Made by a program: the position numbers and the translations under genes. This document shows positions 1-5,668 of a stretch of 6,899 nt of DNA, piece after piece (the stretch's first letter is position 1; each line of letters starts with the position of its first letter). The DNA comes from Bacteroidota bacterium (GTDB lineage: Bacteria > Bacteroidota > Bacteroidia > Chitinophagales > Chitinophagaceae): positions 1 through 6,899 of the forward strand of contig CANHUW010000089.1 of assembly GCA_947463975.1 (NCBI GenBank), written 5' to 3'. The notes beneath the pieces were generated by a model. The model saw only the letters and a program-made list of their open reading frames with translations. It made no database searches and was not told the origin of the DNA.

Positions 1-7
1 AACCTTT

Positions 8-267
8 AGATTGCCAGCACTCACTTCGTTCGGCTGGCAGCTCAAAAAGGATGCGTACTCAAACCATTTCATAGATTGCCAGCACTCACTTCGTTCGGCT
101 GGCAGCTCAAAAAGGATGCGTACTCAAACCATTTCATAGATTGCCAGCACTCACTTCGTTCGGCTGGCAGCTCAAAAGGGGTGCGTACTCAAACCATTTC
201 ATAGATTGCCAGCACTCACTTCGTTCGGCTGGCAGCTCTGTGGGATGGCTAACCCAAACCCTTTCAC
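8..267. repeat. 65-bp tandem repeat array with a hairpin in each unit
   Basis: Four units start at 8, 73, 138 and 203, exactly 65 bases apart. Each begins with the same 36-base core (8-43, 73-108, 138-173, 203-238). In the core the arms TGCCAGC and GCTGGCA form a perfect 7-bp stem around a 14-base loop (unit 1: 12-18 with 33-39). Linkers 1 and 2 are identical. Linker 3 has two A-to-G changes (178, 181). Linker 4 (239-267) is strongly diverged but keeps a CAAACC-n-TTTCA block. There are no unique spacers, so this is not a CRISPR array. The left edge touches the window start, where 'aaccttt' looks like a broken linker, so the array may continue outside. Function is unknown; intergenic palindromic minisatellite is the safest description. 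Confidence 0.93.
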
Positions 268-293
268 AGCTGCTTCGCAGCTGTAGGTTTTTT
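266..293 (+). terminator. Terminator-like hairpin with T6 tract, plus strand
   Basis: ACAGCTGC (266-273) pairs perfectly with GCAGCTGT (277-284) around a 3-base TTC loop. It is followed by AGG and six T (288-293). This would be a Rho-independent terminator for a plus-strand transcript entering from the left, through the repeat array. The three bases between stem and T tract make it less ideal than a textbook terminator. The hairpin sits where the next repeat core would be expected, so it may instead be a degenerate member of the array. Confidence 0.55.
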
Positions 294-344
294 AATGCTC
301 AAGCTTTTTCGAGCAAGCTCGCAACGCTCTCGCATTAAAAAACC
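286..344. repeat. 13-bp perfect inverted repeat between two terminators
   Basis: GGTTTTTTAATGC (286-298) is the exact reverse complement of GCATTAAAAAACC (332-344). The 33 bases between hold a smaller hairpin, CGAGC-AA-GCTCG (310-321). The left arm contains the T tract of the plus-strand hairpin at 266-284. The right arm contains the A tract that becomes the T tract of the minus-strand tRNA terminator and also enters that terminator's stem (340-344). The large stem and the tRNA terminator stem therefore cannot both form fully. The role, if any, is unknown. Confidence 0.8.
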
Positions 345-371
345 CTGTCACGAATTCTCGTGACAGGGTTT
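337..371 (-). terminator. Rho-independent terminator of tRNA-Leu
   Basis: Positions 340-353 and 358-371 form a perfect 14-bp stem (AAACCCTGTCACGA with its complement) around a 4-base loop at 354-357. Read on the minus strand, the stem begins one base after the 3' end of the tRNA. It is followed by an uninterrupted T tract (the complement of the A run at 337-342). Stem length, G+C content and T tract make this a strong terminator. On the plus strand only three T follow, so it should work mainly in the minus direction. Confidence 0.9.
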
Positions 372-372
372 G

Positions 373-458
373 TGCGGAAGAGGAGATTCGAACTCCCACG
401 CCCGGGTGTGGGCGCTACCACCTCAAGGTAGTGCGTCTACCAATTTCGCCACCTCCGC
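373..458 (-). tRNA. tRNA-Leu, anticodon GAG
   Basis: The reverse complement folds as an 86-nt type II (long variable arm) tRNA. It has a 7-bp acceptor stem (GCGGAGG with CTTCCGC, one G-U), a 3-bp D stem GCG/CGC with GG in the loop, and anticodon stem CTACC/GGTAG around loop TTGAGGT, giving anticodon GAG for CUC/CUU leucine codons. The variable arm is CGCCC/GGGCG, and the T arm has loop TTCGAAT with a closing G-U pair. The discriminator base is A. CCA is not encoded; the gene is followed by CAAA. The 5' end is 8 bases downstream of the DUF2911 stop codon on the same strand. I see no TAnnTTTG element just upstream, so co-transcription and processing from that mRNA is possible. Confidence 0.97.
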
Positions 459-466
459 AAGGGAGG

Positions 467-1309
467 TTATAATTTCTCCAAAATCTCTTTGCCAGATCTT
501 ACATAGTCGGCATTCTTCGCAGCTTCTGCCATTTTAACACAGGTTTCTGCACTTAGTTTTGCGCCTTTTTTATCACCCATTGCAACTTGTGTTTTTGCTT
601 TTAATAAATGTAACCAATAGGCATTTGCATTTACAGCAATAGCTTTGTCTACAAATACTAAAGCTTTATCGTAGTCTTTGTCTATGTCAAAGAAAAAATT
701 TGCTGCAGCACTATATGCATTAGGATTAACATTGGTACCGGTTGTTGCGTCTTGAATTTGTTTACGAATAGTTGGTTTGATGTCTGTTTGAATAGGCAAG
801 CATATCATTGTATTAGCCCACTTTAAACAAATCATTGCAGTTTCTGCAGTAATATTTTCTACATTAATGGTAAATGTTTCAGTGAAGTTGCTTGTAGTTT
901 CTGGTTTAACTTGCACACGAACAACATCTTCAGCTTCCTTATATTCAAAACTTCCCCAACCTTTTGAATTGGTATTCAAAATCACTGTCCACTCGTTTTT
1001 ACCAGGAATAGTGAATAGGCCATAATCTCCAGCAGCTAAAGTTTTTCCACCAACACTTACTGGGTGTGAGAAAGTTATTTTTGTTGCAGCGTTAGCGCCT
1101 GTTCTCCATACTACACCGTTTGGTGCTAATAAAGAACCATCTCCAAATACTGTTCTTCCTTTAATACCTGGTCTAGAATAATTAATGTCAATTTTTCCCA
1201 TTCCAAATTCTTGAGAAAGGGTTTGAGTAGGGCTAGCAGCTGGCATTTTAATTTGAGCTGAAGCGTTTAAACAAATGATGCTTGTTAATGCAAACAATAT
1301 TCTTTTCAT
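467..1309 (-). CDS. Exported DUF2911 domain protein with C-terminal helical (TPR-like) region
   Basis: This 280-residue protein begins with a clear signal peptide (MKR, hydrophobic ILFALTSIICL, cleavage probably after NASA, residue 18), so it is probably periplasmic. Residues of about 28-175 match DUF2911, a family common in Bacteroidota. Recognisable parts are the GKIDINYSRPGIKGR block (38-52), VVWRTGANAATKITF (67-80), the AAGDYGLFTIPG turn (92-103) and WTVILN (107-112). The family has no established biochemical function. Residues of about 195-280 are helical and read like one or two tetratricopeptide repeats (the DKDYDKALVFVDKAI segment, then AYWLHLLKAKTQVAMGDKKGA), which suggests a protein-protein contact surface. 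That part is inferred. The start directly precedes the signal peptide and lies 13-15 bases after the probable transcription start. The gene is followed by tRNA-Leu with an 8-base gap. Confidence 0.93.
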   Translation of the reverse strand: MKRILFALTSIICLNASAQIKMPAASPTQTLSQEFGMGKIDINYSRPGIKGRTVFGDGSLLAPNGVVWRTGANAATKITFSHPVSVGGKTLAAGDYGLFTIPGKNEWTVILNTNSKGWGSFEYKEAEDVVRVQVKPETTSNFTETFTINVENITAETAMICLKWANTMICLPIQTDIKPTIRKQIQDATTGTNVNPNAYSAAANFFFDIDKDYDKALVFVDKAIAVNANAYWLHLLKAKTQVAMGDKKGAKLSAETCVKMAEAAKNADYVRSGKEILEKL

Positions 1310-1329
1310 GTGTTGATTTTTATGAATAA

Positions 1330-1337
1330 CAAACCTA
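1330..1337 (-). promoter_or_regulatory. Putative promoter -7 element of the DUF2911 gene
   Basis: Read on the minus strand this is TAGGTTTG, an exact match to the Bacteroidota -7 consensus TAnnTTTG. It would start transcription about 13-15 bases before the ATG at 1309. I see no good TTG-type -33 element 17-23 bases upstream. The element lies in the 67-base gap after xerD, so the DUF2911 gene is probably transcribed separately from xerD. Confidence 0.45.
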
Positions 1338-1376
1338 CTACTTTTTGGTTTATTAAAAGGTTAAAATTTCGATGTA

Positions 1377-2294
1377 TTATACTTTCTTGAAGGCAGGATG
1401 AAAACGGTCAAGTGTATCTCTTAGGTATTCTCTATTAATATGGGTGTAAATTTCGGTTGTAGTAATACTTTCATGGCCTAACATTTCTTGCACTGCTCTC
1501 AAGTCAGCCCCGCCCTCCACCAAATGCGTTGCAAAAGAATGCCTAAAACTATGAGGAGAGATGGTTTTTTGAATCCCTGTCTTTTGGATTAAATCCTTGA
1601 TGATATAAAAAATCATCACTCTGCTTAATGCTTTGCCTCTGTTATTCAAAAACAAAATGTCTTCACAATCCTTGGCGGGTGTTTGGTGCACTCTGATTGT
1701 TTCTTTATACAACTTGATATATTTAATAGCATCCGAACCAATGGGAACGAGTCTCTCTTTATCGCCTTTGCCTATAACTCTAATAAAACCAACATCTAAA
1801 TATAAACTAGATATTTTAAGGTTAATTGCTTCGGTAACCCTTAAGCCAGAACTATACATTACTTCTAATATGGCTTTGTTTCGGCCGCCTTCTGGCTTGC
1901 TTAAATCAATCGTATTAATGAGTTGTTCTATTTCTTCAAAGCTTAATACATCAGGCAGCTTACGTTGAATCTTTGGTGTAGGTAGAAGGGTGGTTGGATT
2001 TACAGTAATGATTTGTTCAAGAAGACAATATTTAAAGAATGATTTAATGCCTGATATAACTCTAGCTTGAGAGCTTGGAGCCATTTCTAGTTTACCAATG
2101 GTTTGAATGAAGCTTTGCAAATGCTTTAATGTTACTTCAACTGGGCCAATAGCACCTACCTCATCATATACGTATTGTGCGAATTTATCTAGGTCTCTTA
2201 AATAGGCTTCTACTGAGTGAACACTAAGGGACTTTTCTAGTTGAAGAAAAGCTTTAAAGCCTTTTTTATAAATGTCCCAATGTGTTGAATTCAT
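1377..2294 (-). CDS. xerD: Site-specific tyrosine recombinase XerD
   Basis: This is a 305-residue tyrosine recombinase of the usual XerC/XerD length. The N-terminal SAM-like core-binding domain covers about residues 5-93 and the catalytic domain about 113-298. All catalytic residues are visible: R152 (SSGLRVTE), K176 (GKGDKER), H248 and R251 (SPHSFRHSFATHL), H274 (LGHESITTT) and nucleophile Y283 (EIYTHI). Each lies exactly four residues after its counterpart in E. coli XerD (148, 172, 244, 247, 270, 279). This constant offset through the catalytic domain argues for a housekeeping Xer protein rather than an element-borne integrase. With a partner Xer protein it would resolve chromosome dimers at dif next to FtsK. 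I see no dif-like site in the window. XerC rather than XerD cannot be fully excluded. It is divergent from the ykgJ-type gene, with a gap of only 58 bases. Confidence 0.93.
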   Translation of the reverse strand: MNSTHWDIYKKGFKAFLQLEKSLSVHSVEAYLRDLDKFAQYVYDEVGAIGPVEVTLKHLQSFIQTIGKLEMAPSSQARVISGIKSFFKYCLLEQIITVNPTTLLPTPKIQRKLPDVLSFEEIEQLINTIDLSKPEGGRNKAILEVMYSSGLRVTEAINLKISSLYLDVGFIRVIGKGDKERLVPIGSDAIKYIKLYKETIRVHQTPAKDCEDILFLNNRGKALSRVMIFYIIKDLIQKTGIQKTISPHSFRHSFATHLVEGGADLRAVQEMLGHESITTTEIYTHINREYLRDTLDRFHPAFKKV

Positions 2295-2352
2295 TAAAAG
2301 ATTTGATAGTTAAGCAAGAATGATTTTATTTCGCGTCTCATTCTATTGGAAT

Positions 2353-2865
2353 ATGCAAGTAAATTTAAGATCATTTAGGCAGAAAGTAAAGCGTAATGCT
2401 AAAGTATTAAAAAGCTTTCTATCAAAGTTAGACAAGAAATCACCTAAGGGATTAGATAAGCTTACCCAACAATTAAGTCCAGAGGTATGGGCCGAGATAG
2501 ATTGTTTGTCTTGCGCAAATTGTTGCAAAACAATGAGCCCTACCTTTACACCAGTCGATATTAAAAGAATTGCTGCCCATGTTCAAATGACACCAAAAGA
2601 GTTTAAAGAGAAATGGTTAGTATATGACAAAAAAGACAACGATTGGTTAAATAAACAACAGCCTTGTCAATTTTTGAATTTAAAGAGTAATATGTGTAGC
2701 ATCTACGAGGTTAGACCTGCAGATTGTGCTGGGTTTCCTCATTTGACAAAGAAAAAATTTACGGAATACATTCACGTACACAAGCAAAATGTGGAACTTT
2801 GTCCAGCCACCTATAAAATGGTGGAGAAAATGAAGTTTTTAGAAAAAGACATCTTCCAGAAATAA
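2353..2865 (+). CDS. YkgJ-family cysteine cluster (CxxCxxCC) protein
   Basis: From the ATG at 2353 this is a 170-residue soluble protein. It carries the family's CxxCxxCC motif (SCANCC segment; C51, C54, C57, C58), followed by C105 and C115 (PCQFLN, NMCSIYE), C125 (RPADCAGFP) and C150 (ELCPAT). This pattern is typical of the YkgJ/UPF0153 family, thought to bind zinc or an iron-sulfur cluster; its function is not established. The N-terminal 45 residues are basic and probably helical. An in-frame ATG at 2320 would add 11 residues (MILFRVSFYWN). I prefer 2353 because those residues look unlike a family N-terminus and because a near-consensus -7 box (AAGATTTG, 2298-2305) would leave too short a leader for 2320. 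Its last 27 bases overlap the 3' end of the opposite yraN gene. Confidence 0.88.
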   Translation: MQVNLRSFRQKVKRNAKVLKSFLSKLDKKSPKGLDKLTQQLSPEVWAEIDCLSCANCCKTMSPTFTPVDIKRIAAHVQMTPKEFKEKWLVYDKKDNDWLNKQQPCQFLNLKSNMCSIYEVRPADCAGFPHLTKKKFTEYIHVHKQNVELCPATYKMVEKMKFLEKDIFQK

Positions 2866-3186
2866 GATTTCTATTGGTTCCATAAGTAAAATAGAAATTA
2901 CATCAAATTGAATGTTTTTCCATTTCGGATTTTGGTATTGATAAATAGCTGCTGCATTTTTTAAAAATTGGAATTTTTGCCGTCCAATAAATTGTTCAGG
3001 ATAACCATATTCTATCCCTGTTCTAGTTTTTACTTCTACAATATGAAGTTGTTGATCTTTATAAGCGATAATGTCTATTTCTAAATGTTTGTACCTCCAG
3101 TTTTTTTCTATAACAATTAGGCCCTTTTCTATTAAGTATTCACAAGCAAGGTTTTCGCCAAAATTCCCAGTATCTTTGTTTTTCAT
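2839..3186 (-). CDS. YraN/UPF0102 endonuclease-like protein
   Basis: This 115-residue protein has the full UPF0102 (YraN) signature. It shows GxxGENLACEYLIEKG (7-22), NWR (29-31), LEIDIIA (35-41) with D38, and IVEVKTRT (49-56) with E51 and K53, which together form a PD-(D/E)xK-like nuclease core. A conserved FDVISI follows (94-99). The family is related to Holliday-junction-resolvase folds. Its physiological role is not settled, so the nuclease call is by homology. The length is normal. It converges with the cysteine-cluster gene and overlaps it by 27 bases, so both C-termini are encoded on opposite strands of the same DNA. It diverges from manA with a 38-base gap. The ATG at 3186 fits the family's normal N-terminus. 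Confidence 0.92.
   Translation of the reverse strand: MKNKDTGNFGENLACEYLIEKGLIVIEKNWRYKHLEIDIIAYKDQQLHIVEVKTRTGIEYGYPEQFIGRQKFQFLKNAAAIYQYQNPKWKNIQFDVISILLMEPIEILFLEDVFF
3171..3178 (+). promoter_or_regulatory. Putative promoter -7 element of manA
   Basis: TATCTTTG matches the Bacteroidota -7 consensus TAnnTTTG exactly and would give a leader of roughly 40 bases before the manA ATG at 3225. It lies inside the first codons of the divergent yraN gene, so a chance match is possible. A clear -33 TTG element is not visible. Confidence 0.4.
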
Positions 3187-3224
3187 TATATGTATTAATT
3201 CTACAATCTAGGTATAAGTTAGCT

Positions 3225-4388
3225 ATGCAAACAGCGTATAAATTACATGGAGTTCATAGGCATTATGATTGGGGGGGTACTCAGTATATACCTCAATTAA
3301 TGCAATTAAAAAATGATCAAAACAAACCCTTTGCCGAATATTGGATGGGAGCGCATGCATCTGCACCTGCTATTATTGATACAGATCAATTTGGATCCAT
3401 TACATTAGATCAACTTTTACAAAAAGATAACAGTTTTGGAAGCTTGCCGTATTTATATAAAATTTTAGATGTGGCTAGCATGTTAAGTATTCAGGTCCAC
3501 CCGAATAAAACCAATGCCGCCATTGGATTTGATATGGAAGAAAAAGCGGGTATATCTTTAGAAGCATCTAATAGAAATTATAAAGACAAAAATCATAAGC
3601 CAGAAGTGATGGTAGCGTTGAGTGATTTTTGGTTATTACATGGATTCCTGGCTCCTGAATTATTGCAAGAAAGATTGTCAACTTTTAAACCATTGAATAT
3701 ATTGGTTAATCAGTTTGCTAATCATGACTATAAAAATTTATATCAGCATTTTATGCAGTTGGATAACGCAGCCTCAGATGCTATATTAATTCCTTTGTTA
3801 GAAGAAGCTATTGCATCTGTAAATAATGGTTCGGTGGATAAAATGCATCCACATTGGTGGGCGAATAAATATTACCAAGGAGTAGTGCCATCTTCCAATA
3901 TTGATAAAGGTATTTTCTCCATCTATATTTTAAATATTGTATACATTCCCAAGAATCATGGAATTTTTCAAGGCGCAGGATTGTTGCATGCTTATTTGGA
4001 AGGACAGAATATTGAGTTAATGGCCAATAGTGATAACGTACTCAGAGGAGGATTAACACCAAAGCATGTTGATATGAATGAGTTAATGCAACATGTATTG
4101 TTTAAACCAACTTATCCAGCAGTGATGGAAGGAACTCCCATCAATGAAACTGAAGTGAATTACCCATGTCCCGTTTCAGATTTTGGTTTAAGTAAACTTG
4201 CTATAAAGGCCGGTGAATCTTACACAATTCATACCCAGTCTATTGAAATGCTTTTGGTGATGGAAGGTCAGATGGAAATACAGGGGTCAATATACAAGGC
4301 TGGGGAAGTGGCTATGATCAAGCCTGAACAGGCTATAAGCATAGGTTCTTCTAAGGGAACATTGATTTTCAGGTCTTTTGCTCCTTAG
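3225..4388 (+). CDS. manA: Mannose-6-phosphate isomerase, class I
   Basis: This 387-residue type I phosphomannose isomerase (E. coli ManA has 391) interconverts mannose-6-phosphate and fructose-6-phosphate in the cytoplasm. That either feeds mannose into glycolysis or supplies GDP-mannose synthesis. The zinc ligands are visible as Q90 and H92 (SIQVHPNK), E127 (NHKPEVMVAL) and H255 (AGLLHAYLEG). The catalytic arginine is R274 in the conserved ELMANSDNVLRGGLTPKH block (264-281). The N-terminal WGG segment (16-18) and NYKDKNHKPE (118-127) are typical. The C-terminal cupin half (about 318-387) is intact. It stands alone, with a 94-base gap before the next plus-strand gene, and no strong terminator is visible after it. 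Codons 16-18 contain a run of seven G (3271-3277), unusual in this AT-rich sequence. The reading frame is nevertheless open to a normal C-terminus. Confidence 0.96.
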   Translation: MQTAYKLHGVHRHYDWGGTQYIPQLMQLKNDQNKPFAEYWMGAHASAPAIIDTDQFGSITLDQLLQKDNSFGSLPYLYKILDVASMLSIQVHPNKTNAAIGFDMEEKAGISLEASNRNYKDKNHKPEVMVALSDFWLLHGFLAPELLQERLSTFKPLNILVNQFANHDYKNLYQHFMQLDNAASDAILIPLLEEAIASVNNGSVDKMHPHWWANKYYQGVVPSSNIDKGIFSIYILNIVYIPKNHGIFQGAGLLHAYLEGQNIELMANSDNVLRGGLTPKHVDMNELMQHVLFKPTYPAVMEGTPINETEVNYPCPVSDFGLSKLAIKAGESYTIHTQSIEMLLVMEGQMEIQGSIYKAGEVAMIKPEQAISIGSSKGTLIFRSFAP

Positions 4389-4439
4389 GTTATTCACAAT
4401 TGAGGAAAAGCTAACTGATTATATAAAGTGTTAAAACCT

Positions 4440-4457
4440 TATTTTTGTTCTTAGAAC
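4440..4457 (+). promoter_or_regulatory. Putative promoter with adjoining small dyad, upstream of the DUF6580 gene
   Basis: TATTTTTG (4440-4447) matches the Bacteroidota -7 consensus and would place the transcription start near 4454, about 30 bases before the ATG at 4483. Sharing the final G is the 11-base dyad GTTC-TTA-GAAC (4447-4457), which would lie over the start site, where a repressor could act. The dyad is short and may be due to chance. No convincing -33 element is seen. Confidence 0.4.
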
Positions 4458-4482
4458 ATTAAAAAGGTATAAATAAAGATTT

Positions 4483-5037
4483 ATGAAATTGAACAAACAA
4501 ATAATAGCAGCTTTAGTGATCATGGTAACAATGAGTGCATTGTATAGAGTATTACCAGGTAGACCTTTGGGTTTTGCTCCACAGATTGCCATTGCATTAT
4601 TTGGCGGTTCATTATTTGCAAGTAAAAAACAATATGCGTTTTTGTTACCAATTCTTTCTATGTTTTTATCTGATGCATTATATCAGGTTTTATACATCAA
4701 TCATTTAAGTCCATTTGAAGGTTTTTATGACGGACAATGGATCAATTATATTTTGATTGCTTCAACTGCGGTATTTGGATTTGGTTTGCAAAGCAATAAA
4801 ATATCAAAACATGTTGCTAGTTTCTTGGCAGCACCAACTGTATATTTCTTATCGTCTAATTTTATTGTTTGGGCAAGTTTTGGTGGATACAAACACCCAA
4901 TGACACTAGTTGGTTTATCACAAACAATGGCAGATGGTATTCCGTTTTATCCAAATAGTGTTGCAGGTACTTTAGTATTTGGTGCGGTTATCTTTGGTGC
5001 ATTTAGATTGATGGTACCAAAGTTCAAAGCGATCTAA
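4483..5037 (+). CDS. DUF6580 family integral membrane protein (putative transport protein)
   Basis: This 184-residue, strongly hydrophobic protein has about six membrane segments (roughly 7-24, 33-47, 50-70, 88-104, 109-131 and 158-176). Features I recognise from DUF6580 are RVLPGRPLGFAPQIAIALFGG (22-42), the FLSD motif after the third segment (61-64), SSNFIVWASF (124-133) and the GIPFYPNSVAGTLVFGAVIFGA end (152-173). The family resembles the substrate-binding (S) components of ECF transporters and is annotated as putative transport. The substrate is unknown, and no ECF ATPase or T component is nearby to show partnership. It ends tail-to-tail with rnhA, overlapping by 4 bases. It probably has its own promoter. 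Confidence 0.85.
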   Translation: MKLNKQIIAALVIMVTMSALYRVLPGRPLGFAPQIAIALFGGSLFASKKQYAFLLPILSMFLSDALYQVLYINHLSPFEGFYDGQWINYILIASTAVFGFGLQSNKISKHVASFLAAPTVYFLSSNFIVWASFGGYKHPMTLVGLSQTMADGIPFYPNSVAGTLVFGAVIFGAFRLMVPKFKAI

Positions 5038-5507
5038 TCTTTCGCTAGTTCGTTTTTCTCAAATACTTCGTCAATATTCCAAGGACCATTGTCGGCAGCT
5101 AGGGTAGCTAATTCGTCACATCTATTATTGTAAGGATTATCTGCGTGACCTTTTACCCAATTGAATTGAATATGTAAGTTAGTTGCTAATTGATGGTATT
5201 GTAACCATAAATCTTTGTTTTTCTTGCCTCCTTTGAAATCGGTTTTGATCCAATTATCCAGCCATTTTTTTTGAACCGAGTCTACAATGTATTTGCTATC
5301 CGTATAAATAAGAATGGGAATTTTTTTGGTCTTTAATTGTAAAAGTGCTTTAATCACACCTAGCAATTCCATTCTATTATTGGTGGTATTCCTATAAGCT
5401 TCTGCGATTTCTTTGACTTTCCCATTCCACATTAAAATAGCTCCAAAGCCACCTCTACCAGGATTGCCCCTGGAAGATCCATCTGTATAAATGACAATTT
5501 TATCCAT
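5034..5507 (-). CDS. rnhA: Ribonuclease HI
   Basis: This 157-residue bacterial type I RNase H cleaves the RNA strand of RNA-DNA hybrids (R-loops, Okazaki primers). All active-site residues are present: D9 (IYTDGSSRGNPG), E47 (NNRMELLGVI), D70 (IYTDSKYIVDSV), H121 (VKGHADNPYNNRCDELA) and D131. These positions nearly match E. coli RNase HI (10, 48, 70, 124, 134). The basic, Trp-containing handle region is at about 81-101 (KWLDNWIKTDFKGGKKNKDLW). There is no N-terminal hybrid-binding domain, so this is the minimal form. It is convergent with the DUF6580 gene (shared bases 5034-5037) and divergent from malQ across 161 bases. No exact TAnnTTTG element is found in front of it. Confidence 0.96.
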   Translation of the reverse strand: MDKIVIYTDGSSRGNPGRGGFGAILMWNGKVKEIAEAYRNTTNNRMELLGVIKALLQLKTKKIPILIYTDSKYIVDSVQKKWLDNWIKTDFKGGKKNKDLWLQYHQLATNLHIQFNWVKGHADNPYNNRCDELATLAADNGPWNIDEVFEKNELAKD

Positions 5508-5586
5508 TCGCTATTCTAAAGTGTTGATAATAAGCAATATACAAATCCGCTAGTACATCACCTACAAAAAATACAAGTTTATTTCT

Positions 5587-5639
5587 TAATGTGTTTTTAA
5601 TACACATTATTTTTTATCTTTAAACTCACTTAAAAAGTG
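5587..5639 (+). promoter_or_regulatory. Dyad and near-consensus promoter region upstream of malQ
   Basis: TAATGTGT (5587-5594) and ACACATTA (5602-5609) form a perfect 8-bp dyad around a 7-base spacer. Six T follow (5610-5615). TATCTTTA (5615-5622) differs from TAnnTTTG only in the last base. If it is the malQ -7 box, transcription would start near 5629 and the dyad would fill the -10 to -35 zone, as expected of a repressor operator. A second small inverted repeat, CACTT-AAA-AAGTG (5627-5639), lies at the start of the leader. The dyad plus T run could also be read as a weak terminator, but no plus-strand gene lies close enough upstream to need one. Assignment is inferred. Confidence 0.4.
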
Positions 5640-5668
5640 GATTGTAAACGATTGAATTGCTTAAAACT

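Noticed and set aside
8..238. CRISPR array
   Set aside because: The period is constant, but the sequences between cores are near-identical copies rather than unique spacers, and no cas gene is present.
141..338. Plus-strand 65-codon open frame through the repeat array and hairpins
   Set aside because: It is built from the palindromic repeat, the two terminator-like hairpins and the inverted repeat, shows no domain, and would be broken by any one-unit change because 65 is not a multiple of three.
1331..1351. Small inverted repeat AAACC/GGTTT as a terminator after xerD
   Set aside because: It has only five A/T-rich pairs with an 11-base loop and no proper T tract; its overlap with the TAnnTTTG match makes the promoter reading more useful.
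1633..1968. Plus-strand 111-codon frame
   Set aside because: It lies wholly inside xerD on the opposite strand; the xerD frame has all catalytic motifs, so this is a shadow.
373..2294. Integrated element at tRNA-Leu with xerD as its integrase
   Set aside because: The recombinase matches housekeeping XerD in length and catalytic spacing, the tRNA is complete, no tRNA 3'-end duplication is seen, and the intervening gene is an ordinary DUF2911 gene.
2343..2528. Minus-strand 61-codon frame
   Set aside because: It is antisense to the start of the cysteine-cluster gene, has no recognisable features and is a shadow.
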